From RYN-230 sp963841695 (GTDB taxonomy: Bacteria; Actinomycetota; Actinomycetes; Streptosporangiales; Streptosporangiaceae), in contig CAWJDQ010000004.1 of NCBI GenBank assembly GCA_963841695.1, forward strand, positions 496,001 to 560,000: 64,000 nucleotides of DNA, read 5' to 3'. The notes beneath the pieces are model-generated. The model had not been told where the DNA came from and searched no databases. It saw nothing but the letters and a program-made list of their open reading frames with translations. Every line of letters starts with the position of its first letter. The stretch's first letter is position 1. The position numbers were made by a program, and so were the translations under genes. Below, piece by piece: positions 1 through 7,749 of this stretch.

Positions 1-558
1 CAGCCGGATGCTCCGGCCGCGCAGGAACCCCTTGCGGGTGTAGTCGGCCAGCAACTGCTCGCCGATGAACTTCTGGATCCCGTAGCTGGTCTGCGGGTTC
101 GGCAGCGTGTGGTCGTCCACCACGCCCGGGAGCGGCAGCCCGGCGGACCCGCCGAACACCGCTATCGAGCTCGAGTACACCAGCAGCGGGCTGGTGCCCA
201 CGGCGCGGCAGGCGGCGAGCAGCGCCTCGGTGGCCCGCAGGTTCGCCCGGATACCCAGGTCGAAGTCGGCCTCGCACTCCCCGCTGACCGCCGCGGCCAG
301 GTGGAAGATTACGTCGGCGTCGGCGAGCGCTTCCCGGCCGGCCTGCCCGGCGGCCATCAGGCCGGCGAGATCGCCCTCAATCACGGCGACCCGCGCGTCG
401 GCGGCCAGCTCCGGCGGGGCCGGGACCTGGTCGATGATCGTCACCCGGGACAGCGGGCGATCGCCGGCCGCCGCCACGTCCAGCGAGCCGGCCGCCAGCA
501 GGTCCCGGGCCAGGCGGCCGCCCAGGAACCCGGCCCCGCCGGTAATGACCACCTTCAC
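1..558 (-). CDS. denD: D-erythronate dehydrogenase (SDR family), 3' end outside the window
   Basis: Extended short-chain dehydrogenase/epimerase expected to oxidise D-erythronate to 2-oxo-tetronate with NAD in the cytoplasm. The N-terminus reads VKVVITGGAGFLGRRLA, a Rossmann nucleotide-binding GxxGxxG loop. Further in, a YSSSIAVFGG strand is followed by TSYGIQKFIGE, the catalytic YxxxK motif, and an arginine-rich RKGFLRGRSIRL segment typical of DenD. About 186 codons are visible; the family is about 320 residues, so the C-terminus lies off the left edge. The GTG at 558 is chosen because the dinucleotide loop begins at once. It diverges from otnK and ltnD, which act in the same C4 acid-sugar pathway, and this supports the DenD call over a generic epimerase. 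Confidence 0.8.
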   Translation of the reverse strand, partial: MKVVITGGAGFLGGRLARDLLAAGSLDVAAAGDRPLSRVTIIDQVPAPPELAADARVAVIEGDLAGLMAAGQAGREALADADVIFHLAAAVSGECEADFDLGIRANLRATEALLAACRAVGTSPLLVYSSSIAVFGGSAGLPLPGVVDDHTLPNPQTSYGIQKFIGEQLLADYTRKGFLRGRSIRL

Positions 559-760
559 CACGGCATCTCCATCCTGGGTCGGGGCGTGGAATACAGTGCG
601 ATCTTAGGCAGACGTGACGGCCGGCACCCCGATCCCGGGCGGCGGATCTGCCGTACCGGCCCGGGACCGCAGGGACGCGGGACCGCGGGAATCCGGGACC
701 CGCGGGAATCCGCGGGATCACGGTAGTCCGGAGGCTGGCGGGCGCAGGGAAGGGGCCAGG

Positions 761-2230
761 GTGCTGGGGGACATGCGGCCGGACGTGGCCGGGGTGTTCG
801 CCGGGCTGCCCCCGGCCCGCCCCGACGACGAGAGCCTCCGTGCCTCGATCCGCGCCCTCCGGGCCGACGGCGACCTGCTCCTGGGGGTCCTCGATGACGA
901 CCCGACCGGATCCCAGGCCGTGCACGACGTCCAGGTGGTCACCGTGCTGGAGGAGGACGCCTACGCCGCCGCGCTGGCCGGGCCGGCCGCGACCTGCTTC
1001 GTGCTCACCAACTCCCGCAGCCTGGACGGGCCGGCCGCTGCCGCGATCACCACCCAGGCGGCCCGCGGCCTCATCACCGTGGCCGGCCGGCGCGGCACCC
1101 GCATCCAGCTGATCAGCCGGAGCGACTCCACGCTCCGTGGCCACGTGATGACGGAGGTCGCCGCCCTGCAGGCGGTCCGGCGGGACATGGTCGGCCGCGG
1201 CTACGACGGCGTGCTCCTGGCGCCCGCGTTCCTGGAGGCCGGCCGGGTGACCGCCGCCGATATCCACTGGGCGGCCGGCCCGGCCGGGCCGGTCCCGGTC
1301 GGTGAGACCGAGTTCGCCCAGGACAGTGCGTTCGGGTACGGCGCTTCGGACCTGACGGTTTTCGTTGCGGAAAAAAGCGGGGGGACGATCCGGCCGGAAC
1401 AGGTGCGCAGCATCAGCCTGGCGGACATCCGGCTCGGCGGCCCGGCCCGGGTCCGCGAGGTGCTGGCCAGCGCGGCGGGCGGGGCGTGGGTGGTGGTCAA
1501 CGCCACCGAGTACTCCGACCTGGAGACGGTGGCCCGCGCCGTGCTGGAGGCCGAGCGCGAGGGCCAGTCGTTCCTGTTCCGCACCGGGCCGTCGTTCGTC
1601 CGGGCGCTGAGCGGGCTGGGGCCCCGGCCCGTGCTGCGCGGGGAGCAGATCCAGGCCGCCGGGCGGCGCGGCGGGCACGGCCTGATCGTGGTGGGCTCGC
1701 ACGTCGGGCAGACCAGCCGGCAGGTCGACGTGCTCCGGGCCCGCGGCGTCACCACCGACATCGAGCTGGACGTGCCCGCGGTGCTGGACGGCGGGCCGGA
1801 CGCCGCCGCGGCCCCGGTGGTGGCCGCCGCCGCGCGGCGGGTCACCGGGGCGCTGGCCCACTCCGACGTCTTGCTGTACACCAGCCGGGACGTGGTAGCG
1901 GGCCGGGACGCGGCGGGCAGCCTGGCCATCGCCCGCACGGTGTCCGCCGCCCTGTCCCGGATCGTCCGCGACGCGCTGGCCGCCCGGCCGGCCTGGGTGA
2001 TCGCCAAGGGCGGGATCACCTCGCATGACGTGATGTGCGGCGGGCTGGGGATCCGCCGCGCCGAGGTGGCCGGCCAGCTGTTCCCGGGCACGATCTCGGT
2101 GTTCCGGCCGCTCGACGCGGCGCCCGGGGCAGTCGGGACGCCGTACGTGGTGTTCGCCGGCAACGTCGGGGACGACGGCACGCTGGCGCAGGTGGTGGAG
2201 ATCCTCCACGGCGGGCAGGAGGTTCCCTGA
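761..2230 (+). CDS. otnK: Four-carbon acid sugar kinase (DUF1537 family)
   Basis: Kinase phosphorylating 3-oxo-tetronate (from D-erythronate or L-threonate) with ATP. The N-terminal domain begins LLGVLDDDPTGSQAVHDV, the family DDxTG signature, followed by a FVLTNSRSL strand and SRSDSTLRGH. The C-terminal nucleotide-binding half carries LIVVGSHVGQTSRQ, WVIAKGGITSHD and YVVFAGNVGDDGTL. At about 489 residues it is full length. GTG 761 is preferred: the purine-rich AGGGAAGGGG lies about 7 bases before it, and upstream in-frame sequence is unstructured. ATG 773 is an alternative. The stop overlaps the ltnD start (TGATG), so the two are translationally coupled. No class II aldolase (OtnC) gene is in the window; it may lie to the left, beyond denD. 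Confidence 0.85.
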   Translation: MLGDMRPDVAGVFAGLPPARPDDESLRASIRALRADGDLLLGVLDDDPTGSQAVHDVQVVTVLEEDAYAAALAGPAATCFVLTNSRSLDGPAAAAITTQAARGLITVAGRRGTRIQLISRSDSTLRGHVMTEVAALQAVRRDMVGRGYDGVLLAPAFLEAGRVTAADIHWAAGPAGPVPVGETEFAQDSAFGYGASDLTVFVAEKSGGTIRPEQVRSISLADIRLGGPARVREVLASAAGGAWVVVNATEYSDLETVARAVLEAEREGQSFLFRTGPSFVRALSGLGPRPVLRGEQIQAAGRRGGHGLIVVGSHVGQTSRQVDVLRARGVTTDIELDVPAVLDGGPDAAAAPVVAAAARRVTGALAHSDVLLYTSRDVVAGRDAAGSLAIARTVSAALSRIVRDALAARPAWVIAKGGITSHDVMCGGLGIRRAEVAGQLFPGTISVFRPLDAAPGAVGTPYVVFAGNVGDDGTLAQVVEILHGGQEVP

Positions 2231-3105
2231 TGCGGGTCGGCTGGCTCGGGCTGGGCGCGATGGGCGCGCCGATGGCGGGCTGCCTGGCCCGCGCGGGACA
2301 CCCGGTCGTGGCGTACGACATCGCGGCGGGGCGGGCCGCGGCGCTGGCCGCGGACGGTGTCCGGACCGCGGACAGCATCCCCGGGGCGGTTCGGGGCGCC
2401 GAGGTCGTCGCGATCATGGTGGCCACGCCGGACCAGATGAACGAGGTGCTGTTCGGGCCCGGTGGCGCGGCCGGCGCGCTGGCGCCCGGCACGGTCGTGC
2501 TGGTCATGGCGACGGCCGGCCCCGGGGCCGTGGCGGAGGCCGCCGCCCGCCTCGGCCGGGGCGGGGTCAGCGTGGTGGACGCCCCCGTCTCCGGCGGGGT
2601 GCAGCGCGCCGCCGCGGGTGATCTGCTGGTCATGGTGGCCGGGGCGGACGACGCGGTCGGCCGGATCCGGCCGCTGCTCGGCGTGCTGGCCCGCAGCGCC
2701 CCGGTAGTCGGCCCGGCCCCGGGGGACGGCCAGCGGATGAAGCTGGTCAACCAGTTGCTGTGCGGGGTGCACATCGCGGCCGCCGCCGAGGCGCTGGCGT
2801 TCGCGGAGTCGCTGGGGCTGGACCCGGGGGAGTGCTGGCGGGTGCTGCGCGACGGCGCCGCCGCGTCGTTCATGTTCGAGGACCGGGGCGCCCGGATGGT
2901 CGCCGGGGAGTTCGGGTCGCCGCGCAGCGCCCTGGACATCTTCGTCAAGGACATGGGCCTGGTCAGCGCGGCGGCGGCGGACGCGGGTGCGTTTGTCCCG
3001 CTCAGCGGGGCCGCGCGGCGGCTGTACGACCAGGGGCACGACGCGGGCCTGGGCCGTCTCGACGATGCCGCGCTGATCGAGGTGCTCCGCCAGGACCGGC
3101 CGTAG
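2230..3105 (+). CDS. ltnD: L-threonate dehydrogenase-like, 3-hydroxyisobutyrate dehydrogenase family
   Basis: NAD-dependent beta-hydroxyacid dehydrogenase of 291 residues. The N-terminal Rossmann motif is VGWLGLGAMGAPMAG. The substrate loop DAPVSGGVQRA lies near residue 117, and the catalytic lysine is in MKLVNQLL near residue 172. A C-terminal helical domain follows (SALDIFVKDMGLV). Length and motifs fit the family. Specificity for L-threonate is inferred from coupling to otnK and the adjacent denD; 2-hydroxy-3-oxopropionate or 3-hydroxyisobutyrate reductase activity cannot be excluded from sequence alone. The ATG overlaps the otnK stop by one base. Its TAG stop is the first TAG of a 24-bp tandem repeat. 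Confidence 0.75.
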   Translation: MRVGWLGLGAMGAPMAGCLARAGHPVVAYDIAAGRAAALAADGVRTADSIPGAVRGAEVVAIMVATPDQMNEVLFGPGGAAGALAPGTVVLVMATAGPGAVAEAAARLGRGGVSVVDAPVSGGVQRAAAGDLLVMVAGADDAVGRIRPLLGVLARSAPVVGPAPGDGQRMKLVNQLLCGVHIAAAAEALAFAESLGLDPGECWRVLRDGAAASFMFEDRGARMVAGEFGSPRSALDIFVKDMGLVSAAAADAGAFVPLSGAARRLYDQGHDAGLGRLDDAALIEVLRQDRP

Positions 3106-3192
3106 CCCCGGCCCCCGGCCCGGCCGTAGCCCCGGCCCCCGGCCCGGCCGTAGCCCCGGCCCCCGGCCCGGCCGTAGCCCCGGCCCCCGGCC
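3097..3192 (+). repeat. 24-bp tandem repeat, four perfect copies
   Basis: Four exact head-to-tail copies of a unit beginning cggccgtagccccggc, at 3097-3120, 3121-3144, 3145-3168 and 3169-3192, with a partial fifth. The first copy contains the last codons and TAG stop of ltnD. Because 24 is a multiple of 3, every copy repeats the same in-frame TAG, so the stop is backed up four times. The unit is pure C/G apart from TAG and can fold into GC hairpins. Confidence 0.9.
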
Positions 3193-3214
3193 CGGCCCGG
3201 CCGTGGCGGGTTCT

Positions 3215-3228
3215 CTGACGAGAGTCAG
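3215..3228. promoter_or_regulatory. Palindrome before MarR-GNAT gene, possible operator
   Basis: CTGAC-GAGA-GTCAG is a perfect 5-bp inverted repeat ending 3 bases before the ATG at 3232. It overlaps the likely ribosome binding site CAGGG. Its position suits autoregulation by the MarR domain encoded just downstream. This is inference from position and symmetry only. Confidence 0.4.
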
Positions 3229-3231
3229 GGA

Positions 3232-4128
3232 ATGGAGGCTTCCCTGATCAGCCAGGTCCGGCGGTTCAACCGGGCCATCACCCAGCGGGTCGGCGCGCTC
3301 GACGACGAGTTCCTGGCCCGGGGCCGCCCGCTCGGCCAGGCCCGCCTGCTGTGGGAGATCGGCCCGGACGGTGCCGACGTCCGGTCGCTCCGGGCCCGGC
3401 TGGACCTGGACTCGGGCTACCTGAGCCGGCTGCTCCGCGCGCTGGAGGCGGACGGGCTGGTCGCCGTGCAGAGCAGCGGGGCGGACGGCCGGGTGCGCAC
3501 GGCCCGCCTCACCGGCCGCGGCCTGGCCGAGCGGGCCGAACTCGACCGGCGCGCGGACGAGGCAGCCGCGGCGATCCTCCGCCCGCTCAGCACGTCCCAG
3601 CGAAACCGGCTGGCCGAGGCCATGGCCGAGGTCGAGCGGCTCATGCTGGCGTCGGCGGTCGAGGTCACCGCGCGTCATCCCGCGGACCCGGCCGCGCGCG
3701 CCTGCCTGCACGCCTACGTCGAAGAGCTGGGCCGCCGGTTCGAGACCGGCTTCGACCCGGCCCGGAGCCTCCCAGCCGCCGACCGGGACATGAGCCCGCC
3801 CGCGGGACTGTTCCTGGTCGCCACCCTGCATTCGGAGACGGTCGGTTGCGGCGGGCTCAAGTTCCACCCGGGCGCGCCCGCGGAGGTCAAGCGGATGTGG
3901 GTCGCCCCGGCCGTGCGCGGGCTCGGCCTCGGCCGGCGGCTGCTCACCGAGCTGGAGGCGCGCGCCGCCGCGCACGGGGTGACCGTGCTGCGGCTGGAAA
4001 CCAACGGCACCCTGGCCGAGGCGATCAGCCTGTACCGCGCGTCCGGCTACCGCGAGGTGCCCGCGTTCAGCGACGAGCCGTACGCCCACCACTGGTTCGA
4101 GAAGACCCTGGGCCAGGACCCGGCTTGA
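3232..4128 (+). CDS. MarR-GNAT fusion: HTH regulator with acetyltransferase domain
   Basis: A 298-residue two-domain protein. Residues 1-140 form a MarR winged helix (LDLDSGYLSRLLRALEADG recognition region, then the wing GADGRVRTARLT). Residues 150-298 form a GNAT domain with the acetyl-CoA loop VRGLGLGRRLL and the beta-strand region KRMWVAPAV. Such fusions are known in actinobacteria; substrate and regulon are unknown. A palindrome lies directly upstream. The gene ends 31 bases before the arsR-type gene, and that gene's promoter -35 box overlaps the stop codon here. Confidence 0.85.
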   Translation: MEASLISQVRRFNRAITQRVGALDDEFLARGRPLGQARLLWEIGPDGADVRSLRARLDLDSGYLSRLLRALEADGLVAVQSSGADGRVRTARLTGRGLAERAELDRRADEAAAAILRPLSTSQRNRLAEAMAEVERLMLASAVEVTARHPADPAARACLHAYVEELGRRFETGFDPARSLPAADRDMSPPAGLFLVATLHSETVGCGGLKFHPGAPAEVKRMWVAPAVRGLGLGRRLLTELEARAAAHGVTVLRLETNGTLAEAISLYRASGYREVPAFSDEPYAHHWFEKTLGQDPA

Positions 4129-4152
4129 CGTATTCCTATATCGGAATATGAT
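4125..4152 (+). promoter_or_regulatory. Leaderless promoter with ArsR-type operator
   Basis: TTGACG (4125-4130), a 16-bp spacer and TATGAT (4147-4152) form a near-consensus promoter. A perfect palindrome TATTCC-TATATC-GGAATA (4131-4148) fills the spacer and enters the -10 box. The ATG of the ArsR gene follows 6 bases after the -10, so the transcript would start at or near the start codon. No ribosome binding site is present. The likely role is autorepression of the ArsR/SRPBCC operon by operator occlusion. Confidence 0.7.
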
Positions 4153-4158
4153 GCTGTC

Positions 4159-4545
4159 ATGGCCCGGGCAGCAACGACAGCGGACGCGTTCAACGCGGTG
4201 GCCGAACCCCGGCGGCGGGAGATCCTGGACCTGCTGGCCAGCGGGGAGCGGCCGGTGAACGAGCTCGTCGCGCGGCTCGGACTGGCCCAGCCGCTGGTGT
4301 CCAAGCACCTCCGGGTGCTGCGGGAGGTCGGCCTGGTGGACGTGCGCGGAGACGGGCGCCAGCGGGTGTACCGGCTCAATCCCGGGCCGCTGAAGCCCAT
4401 CTACGACTGGGTGAAGCCGTACGAGCAGGCCTGGTCGCAGCGTTTCAGCCAGCTGGACACCGTGCTGGAAGAGCTCGTGCACGAAGAACTCGAACGAGAA
4501 GAACACAGCGCAGAGGAGGACGGGGAGAATGGCCGTGACGAGTAG
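4159..4545 (+). CDS. ArsR-family transcriptional regulator
   Basis: A 128-residue winged-helix repressor. The opening DAFNAVAEPRRREILDLL is the hallmark of the ArsR subgroup paired with SRPBCC proteins. The recognition helix is LAQPLVSKHLRVLREVG and the wing is RGDGRQRVYRLNP. It lacks the CVC metal-binding motif of arsenic sensors, so it is unlikely to sense metals. The C-terminus is acidic (EEREHS-like). It overlaps the downstream SRPBCC gene by 17 bases and probably controls the pair through the palindrome between its own -35 and -10 boxes. Confidence 0.88.
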   Translation: MARAATTADAFNAVAEPRRREILDLLASGERPVNELVARLGLAQPLVSKHLRVLREVGLVDVRGDGRQRVYRLNPGPLKPIYDWVKPYEQAWSQRFSQLDTVLEELVHEELEREEHSAEEDGENGRDE

Positions 4546-5014
4546 CCGCCGGGCAGAGGTGACCCTGCCGGAGGACACCCAGATCCTGATCACCCGGGAG
4601 TTCGACGCTCCCGCCCGCCTGGTCTACCGGGCCTGGACCGAACCTGAGCTGGTCCGGCGCTGGTGGAGCGCGGACCGGGGCCAGATGACCAGTGCCGACA
4701 TCGACCTGCGGGTGGGCGGCACCTGGCGCTTCGTGATGACCGCGAACGCCGGGTTCGAGGTCGCGTTCCACGGCGAGTACCGGGAGATCGTCCCGGCCGA
4801 GCGGATCGTCTGGACCGAGGTCTTCGAGGGGATGCCCGACGCGGAGGCCCTGAGCACGATCACGTTCACCGAGGCGGATGGCCGCACGACGGTCCGGATT
4901 CTCGTCCAGCACACCACCCAGGAGCACCGGGACGCGCACATCAACTCCGGCATGGAAGACGGCCTGCAGGACGCGCTGGCCCTGCTGGAGCAGGTCGCGC
5001 GCTCGCTGCGCTGA
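4529..5014 (+). CDS. SRPBCC (AHSA1-like) domain protein
   Basis: A 161-residue START-like fold. Diagnostic segments are ILITREFDAPARLVYRAWT, the tryptophan pair in LVRRWWSA, GGTWRFVM, and the C-terminal helix GMEDGLQDALALLEQ. The family binds small hydrophobic ligands; ligand and role are unknown here. It is co-transcribed with, and overlaps, the ArsR-family regulator, a very common pairing. Its final codons lie in a 23-bp direct duplication. Confidence 0.88.
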   Translation: MAVTSSRRAEVTLPEDTQILITREFDAPARLVYRAWTEPELVRRWWSADRGQMTSADIDLRVGGTWRFVMTANAGFEVAFHGEYREIVPAERIVWTEVFEGMPDAEALSTITFTEADGRTTVRILVQHTTQEHRDAHINSGMEDGLQDALALLEQVARSLR

Positions 5015-5045
5015 GCTCGTCGCGCTCGCTGCGCTGAGCTCGTCG
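5000..5045 (+). repeat. 23-bp direct duplication at a gene end
   Basis: Two adjacent copies of a unit starting gcgctcgctgcgctgagc span the end of the SRPBCC gene. The first copy contains its TGA stop. It looks like a recent slippage duplication with no evident function. Confidence 0.75.
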
Positions 5046-5072
5046 CGGCCGGGTGATCAGGCCGCGCCCGGC

Positions 5073-6014
5073 CTAGCTGGGCGCGGCCTGCGGGTGCTGG
5101 GAGGACGCCGCCGCGGGGTCGAGGTCGGCGACGCGGAGCAGGTGCACGGGCTCCGCCGGGAACGGCGCCGTGCTCTCGATCTCCAGCGTGGCCCGGACGT
5201 GCAGCAGTTCCCCCGGGTCCAGCAGCCGCCAGCCGGGATCGTCATCCATCCGCTCGCTGGCGATGACCACGGACGGCTGGTGCGCCAGCTCGGGGGACCG
5301 GGCGTGGATCCGCGGGCTGACTGCGTCGAGGGGCTGGCCGGGGCCGGTGTCTGCGTCCGCGTCGCGGCCGTTGACCGGCTGGCGGGCGGCCTGCCCGCCG
5401 GCGGCCTGCCCGCCGGCCGCGCGGTCCAGCACGTACAGCTCATGGGTGGCCGGGTAGCGCAGCGCCCACAAGTCCGTCGCGGTGATGAGCACCAGGTTGA
5501 GCGCGTACACGGGCAGCCGGGCGCTGATCCAGCCGATTGCCTCGGTCAGGCCGGCGGTCACGTCGCCGCCGTGCCGCCGGGTCTCCGCGGTGATCAGCGC
5601 GAAGACCCGCTCGCTGTCCGTCTCGCCCCGCACCAGCCCGTCCGCGCCCAGCTCGGCCAGGTGCCGATCCAGCTGGCCGAGACCCTGGACCACGCCGTTG
5701 TGGGCGAATAGCCGGCCGTCCTGGACGAACGGGTGGGTGTTGGCCATCGTGTGCCCGCCGGTACTCGCGTACCGGACGTGCGCGACGAACGTGGTGCCGC
5801 GCAGGTCCCGGGCGGCCGCCGCGAACTGCGCGTCCCGCCAGGCCGCGATGGGCTGCTTGCTGACCGCTGGCTCGCCCGTGCGGCCGAACGTGCCGACCCC
5901 GGCACCGTCGGGGTTGCGGTGGCTCTGCGCGTCCAGGCTGTCCGGGGCGTCGATGAGCCAGAACCGGGCGGTCACGTCGCGCACGCCGGCGTGCAGCCCG
6001 AACAATCGGCACAT
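5073..6014 (-). CDS. Class II glutamine amidotransferase (Gn-AT II / EgtC-like)
   Basis: A 313-residue protein beginning MCRLFGLHAG, where Cys2 becomes the N-terminal nucleophile after Met removal. Other Ntn motifs are SHRNPDGAGVG, FVAHVRYASTGG, HPFVQDGRLFAHNG and RGETDSERVFALI. These form the glutaminase domain of the YafJ/EgtC group, which hydrolyses glutamine or gamma-glutamyl amides. No ergothioneine genes are nearby, so EgtC function is not supported. A short repeat AGGQAAGGQAA near residue 205 is a linker expansion. The C-terminal region has the stress-type strand VVIASERMDDDPGW typical of the family. Confidence 0.85.
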   Translation of the reverse strand: MCRLFGLHAGVRDVTARFWLIDAPDSLDAQSHRNPDGAGVGTFGRTGEPAVSKQPIAAWRDAQFAAAARDLRGTTFVAHVRYASTGGHTMANTHPFVQDGRLFAHNGVVQGLGQLDRHLAELGADGLVRGETDSERVFALITAETRRHGGDVTAGLTEAIGWISARLPVYALNLVLITATDLWALRYPATHELYVLDRAAGGQAAGGQAARQPVNGRDADADTGPGQPLDAVSPRIHARSPELAHQPSVVIASERMDDDPGWRLLDPGELLHVRATLEIESTAPFPAEPVHLLRVADLDPAAASSQHPQAAPS

Positions 6015-6084
6015 GGTCCGCGCTACCGGGCGGCGGAGGGGGACAGTGGGTTCACCGGTCCACCGTATGCGCCGGAACCGGGCT

Positions 6085-6966
6085 CAGCCGGGATCCGCCT
6101 CGCCGCCCTGGCCGGCCGCGCGGCGAACGCCCAGGAAGCGGCGGCCGACGGCCTCGGAACCGACCACCGTCCCGCTGTCGATGACCGCCGTCAGGGCGTG
6201 CACGCTCACCGCGATGACCTCTTCCAGGGCCGTGAGCACAGCCGGGCCGTGGTTCTCCCCGGCGGTCCGCGCCGGCCCCAGTTCCCGGTCCGCTCCCGGC
6301 CGGCCTGCCGGGGCGCTGGGCCAGCGGCCTGCCCGCGGGGAGGCGCGTGGCCGCCACCGCGGCCCCTGCCCGTCAGGCCGGCCGCGGCAACTTGCTGCCT
6401 GGCGATCCGGGCCATCCGGGCCCGCCGGGCCTGGCCGTCCCGGCCCGGGTACAGGACCTCGCCCAGCCCGATCGCGCTGGCCAGGCCGGCCAGGGCCACC
6501 GGGGCCAGGCCGGCGGTCCGGGGGACTGGGTGACGGCGTCCAGCCGGGACCGGGCCGCGGACACCCGCGGCGCGTCGATGACCCGGTAGCGCGGCAGGCC
6601 CAGGACCCGCCCGGGCTCCGCGCGCAGCACGCCAGCCGAGATCAGCCGGGCGGCATACGCGTCCCGGATCCCGCGCCGGGGCAGGCCCACCCACGTCTCC
6701 GGCCGCGGCGGAAAGGCGGCCCCGGCCAGGCTGAGCAGCGCCGCGTCCAGTTCCGCGTCCCCGGTGCCGGTCCTGTCCAGCGCCGCGATCCGGTCCCCAG
6801 TGATCCAGGCCCGTCCGGCCGCCGCGAGCCTGACCAGCTCAGACGCCATCAGCGCGGAGTCGATCCGGCCCCGGGTCATGAGCTTCCCGTCCCGCGGCCG
6901 GATCGACAGCACGAACAGGTCCTCGCCCAGGGCCGCGAGCGCGGAGCCAGACACCGGCGGGCCCAT
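6085..6966 (-). pseudogene. GPP34 (GOLPH3-like) family protein, frame-disrupted
   Basis: The first about 145 codons encode a GPP34 domain: LGEDLFVLSIRPRDGKL, then ASELVRLAAAGRAW and a winged region ending LPRYRVIDAP. The reading frame then shifts near 6520 at a C5 run and continues as LAGLASAIGLGEVLYPGRD and a basic helix. It shifts again between about 6400 and 6330 into a frame encoding an alternating helix ending at the TGA at 6085. All three segments have strong G/C third-position bias, so they are parts of one gene. One base missing in the first run and one extra (or two missing) later would restore a protein of about 290 residues. Assembly error is at least as likely as true decay. In eukaryotes the family binds phosphoinositides; the actinobacterial role is unknown. 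Confidence 0.65.
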
Positions 6967-6976
6967 GCCGCCGACC

Positions 6977-7651
6977 CTAACCGCCGTCCCGCCGCCGGGC
7001 CACGGGGCGGACGGCGTCGTGGCTGCCTTCCGGCGTGCGCGACGCCCGGCTGACGTCGCCGAACAGTGTGGCCAGGTGGTCGTCGAGGACGGCCAGGGCC
7101 TGGTCGGGGGGGCAGGCGCTGATGAGGATGGGCCCGCACAGTCCTTCGACTATCGCGCACAGGTGGCGGGCAGCGTGCCGGGTGTCGAGGTGTCCCGGGA
7201 GTTCACCCTGGTCCTGCGCTGCACGTAGCTGAGTGGCGAGGAAGCCAGTCAGGCCGTCGTAGGCGATGCGGGCGGTCGCGGCGGCCTGCGGATCGATGAC
7301 GGCGTAGGCCAGCATGGCGGCGCCGAGACGGGCGCCTTCGCGGCTCTCGCCGTCGAGGCCGAGCAGGTCAACCAGCACGGCCCGCAGCATGACCCTGATC
7401 GTGCGCGGTTCAGGTATCCGGGCGATCAGTGCGGGGATGCGCACGGCGGCCCGCTCGTAGTTGTACCGCTGGGCGAACTCGAGCATTTCCTGCTTGGTGG
7501 TGAAGTAGTGCTGGACGGTGCCCATGGACACGCCGGCCTCGGCCGCGACGTTGCGGAGGCTGGCCGCTTCCAGCCCGCGGGCGGCGATCAGGCGCAGGAC
7601 CGCCGCGCCGATGTGCCGGCGGCGCTCGTCGTGGTTGACCTGCCTCGGCAC
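6977..7651 (-). CDS. TetR/AcrR-family regulator
   Basis: A 224-residue repressor. The N-terminal HTH is intact: RHIGAAVLRLIAARGLEAAS, then RNVAAEAGVSMGTVQHYF with the usual TVxxYF end. The C-terminal ligand domain contains GFLATQLRAAQDQGELP and a helix ending LFGDVSRAS. The GTG at 7651 is the start. It diverges from an alpha/beta hydrolase gene 98 bp away, and two perfect palindromes lie in the gap, so it probably represses itself and the hydrolase. Confidence 0.87.
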   Translation of the reverse strand: MPRQVNHDERRRHIGAAVLRLIAARGLEAASLRNVAAEAGVSMGTVQHYFTTKQEMLEFAQRYNYERAAVRIPALIARIPEPRTIRVMLRAVLVDLLGLDGESREGARLGAAMLAYAVIDPQAAATARIAYDGLTGFLATQLRAAQDQGELPGHLDTRHAARHLCAIVEGLCGPILISACPPDQALAVLDDHLATLFGDVSRASRTPEGSHDAVRPVARRRDGG

Positions 7652-7682
7652 GGCCCACCACCCTCCCCGTCGTAGTCATGCG

Positions 7683-7728
7683 TTCGCATTGCGAAACCTC
7701 AGGCGCCAGGTTACCATGCAAGTGCATG
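7683..7728. promoter_or_regulatory. Two palindromes between TetR and hydrolase genes
   Basis: TTCGCA-T-TGCGAA (7683-7695) and CATGCA-AG-TGCATG (7715-7728) are both perfect inverted repeats in the divergent intergenic region. TTGCGA (7689-7694) and TACCAT (7712-7717), 17 bp apart, could be the hydrolase -35 and -10; each overlaps one palindrome. TetR proteins normally bind such sites, but which palindrome is the operator is not known. Confidence 0.5.
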
Positions 7729-7749
7729 ACAAAAGGAGGGTCCGGGCCC

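Noticed and set aside
1201..4593. Very long minus-strand open frame across otnK-ltnD-MarR
   Set aside because: Antisense to well-supported genes; Arg/Pro/Ala-rich composition typical of shadow frames in high-GC DNA.
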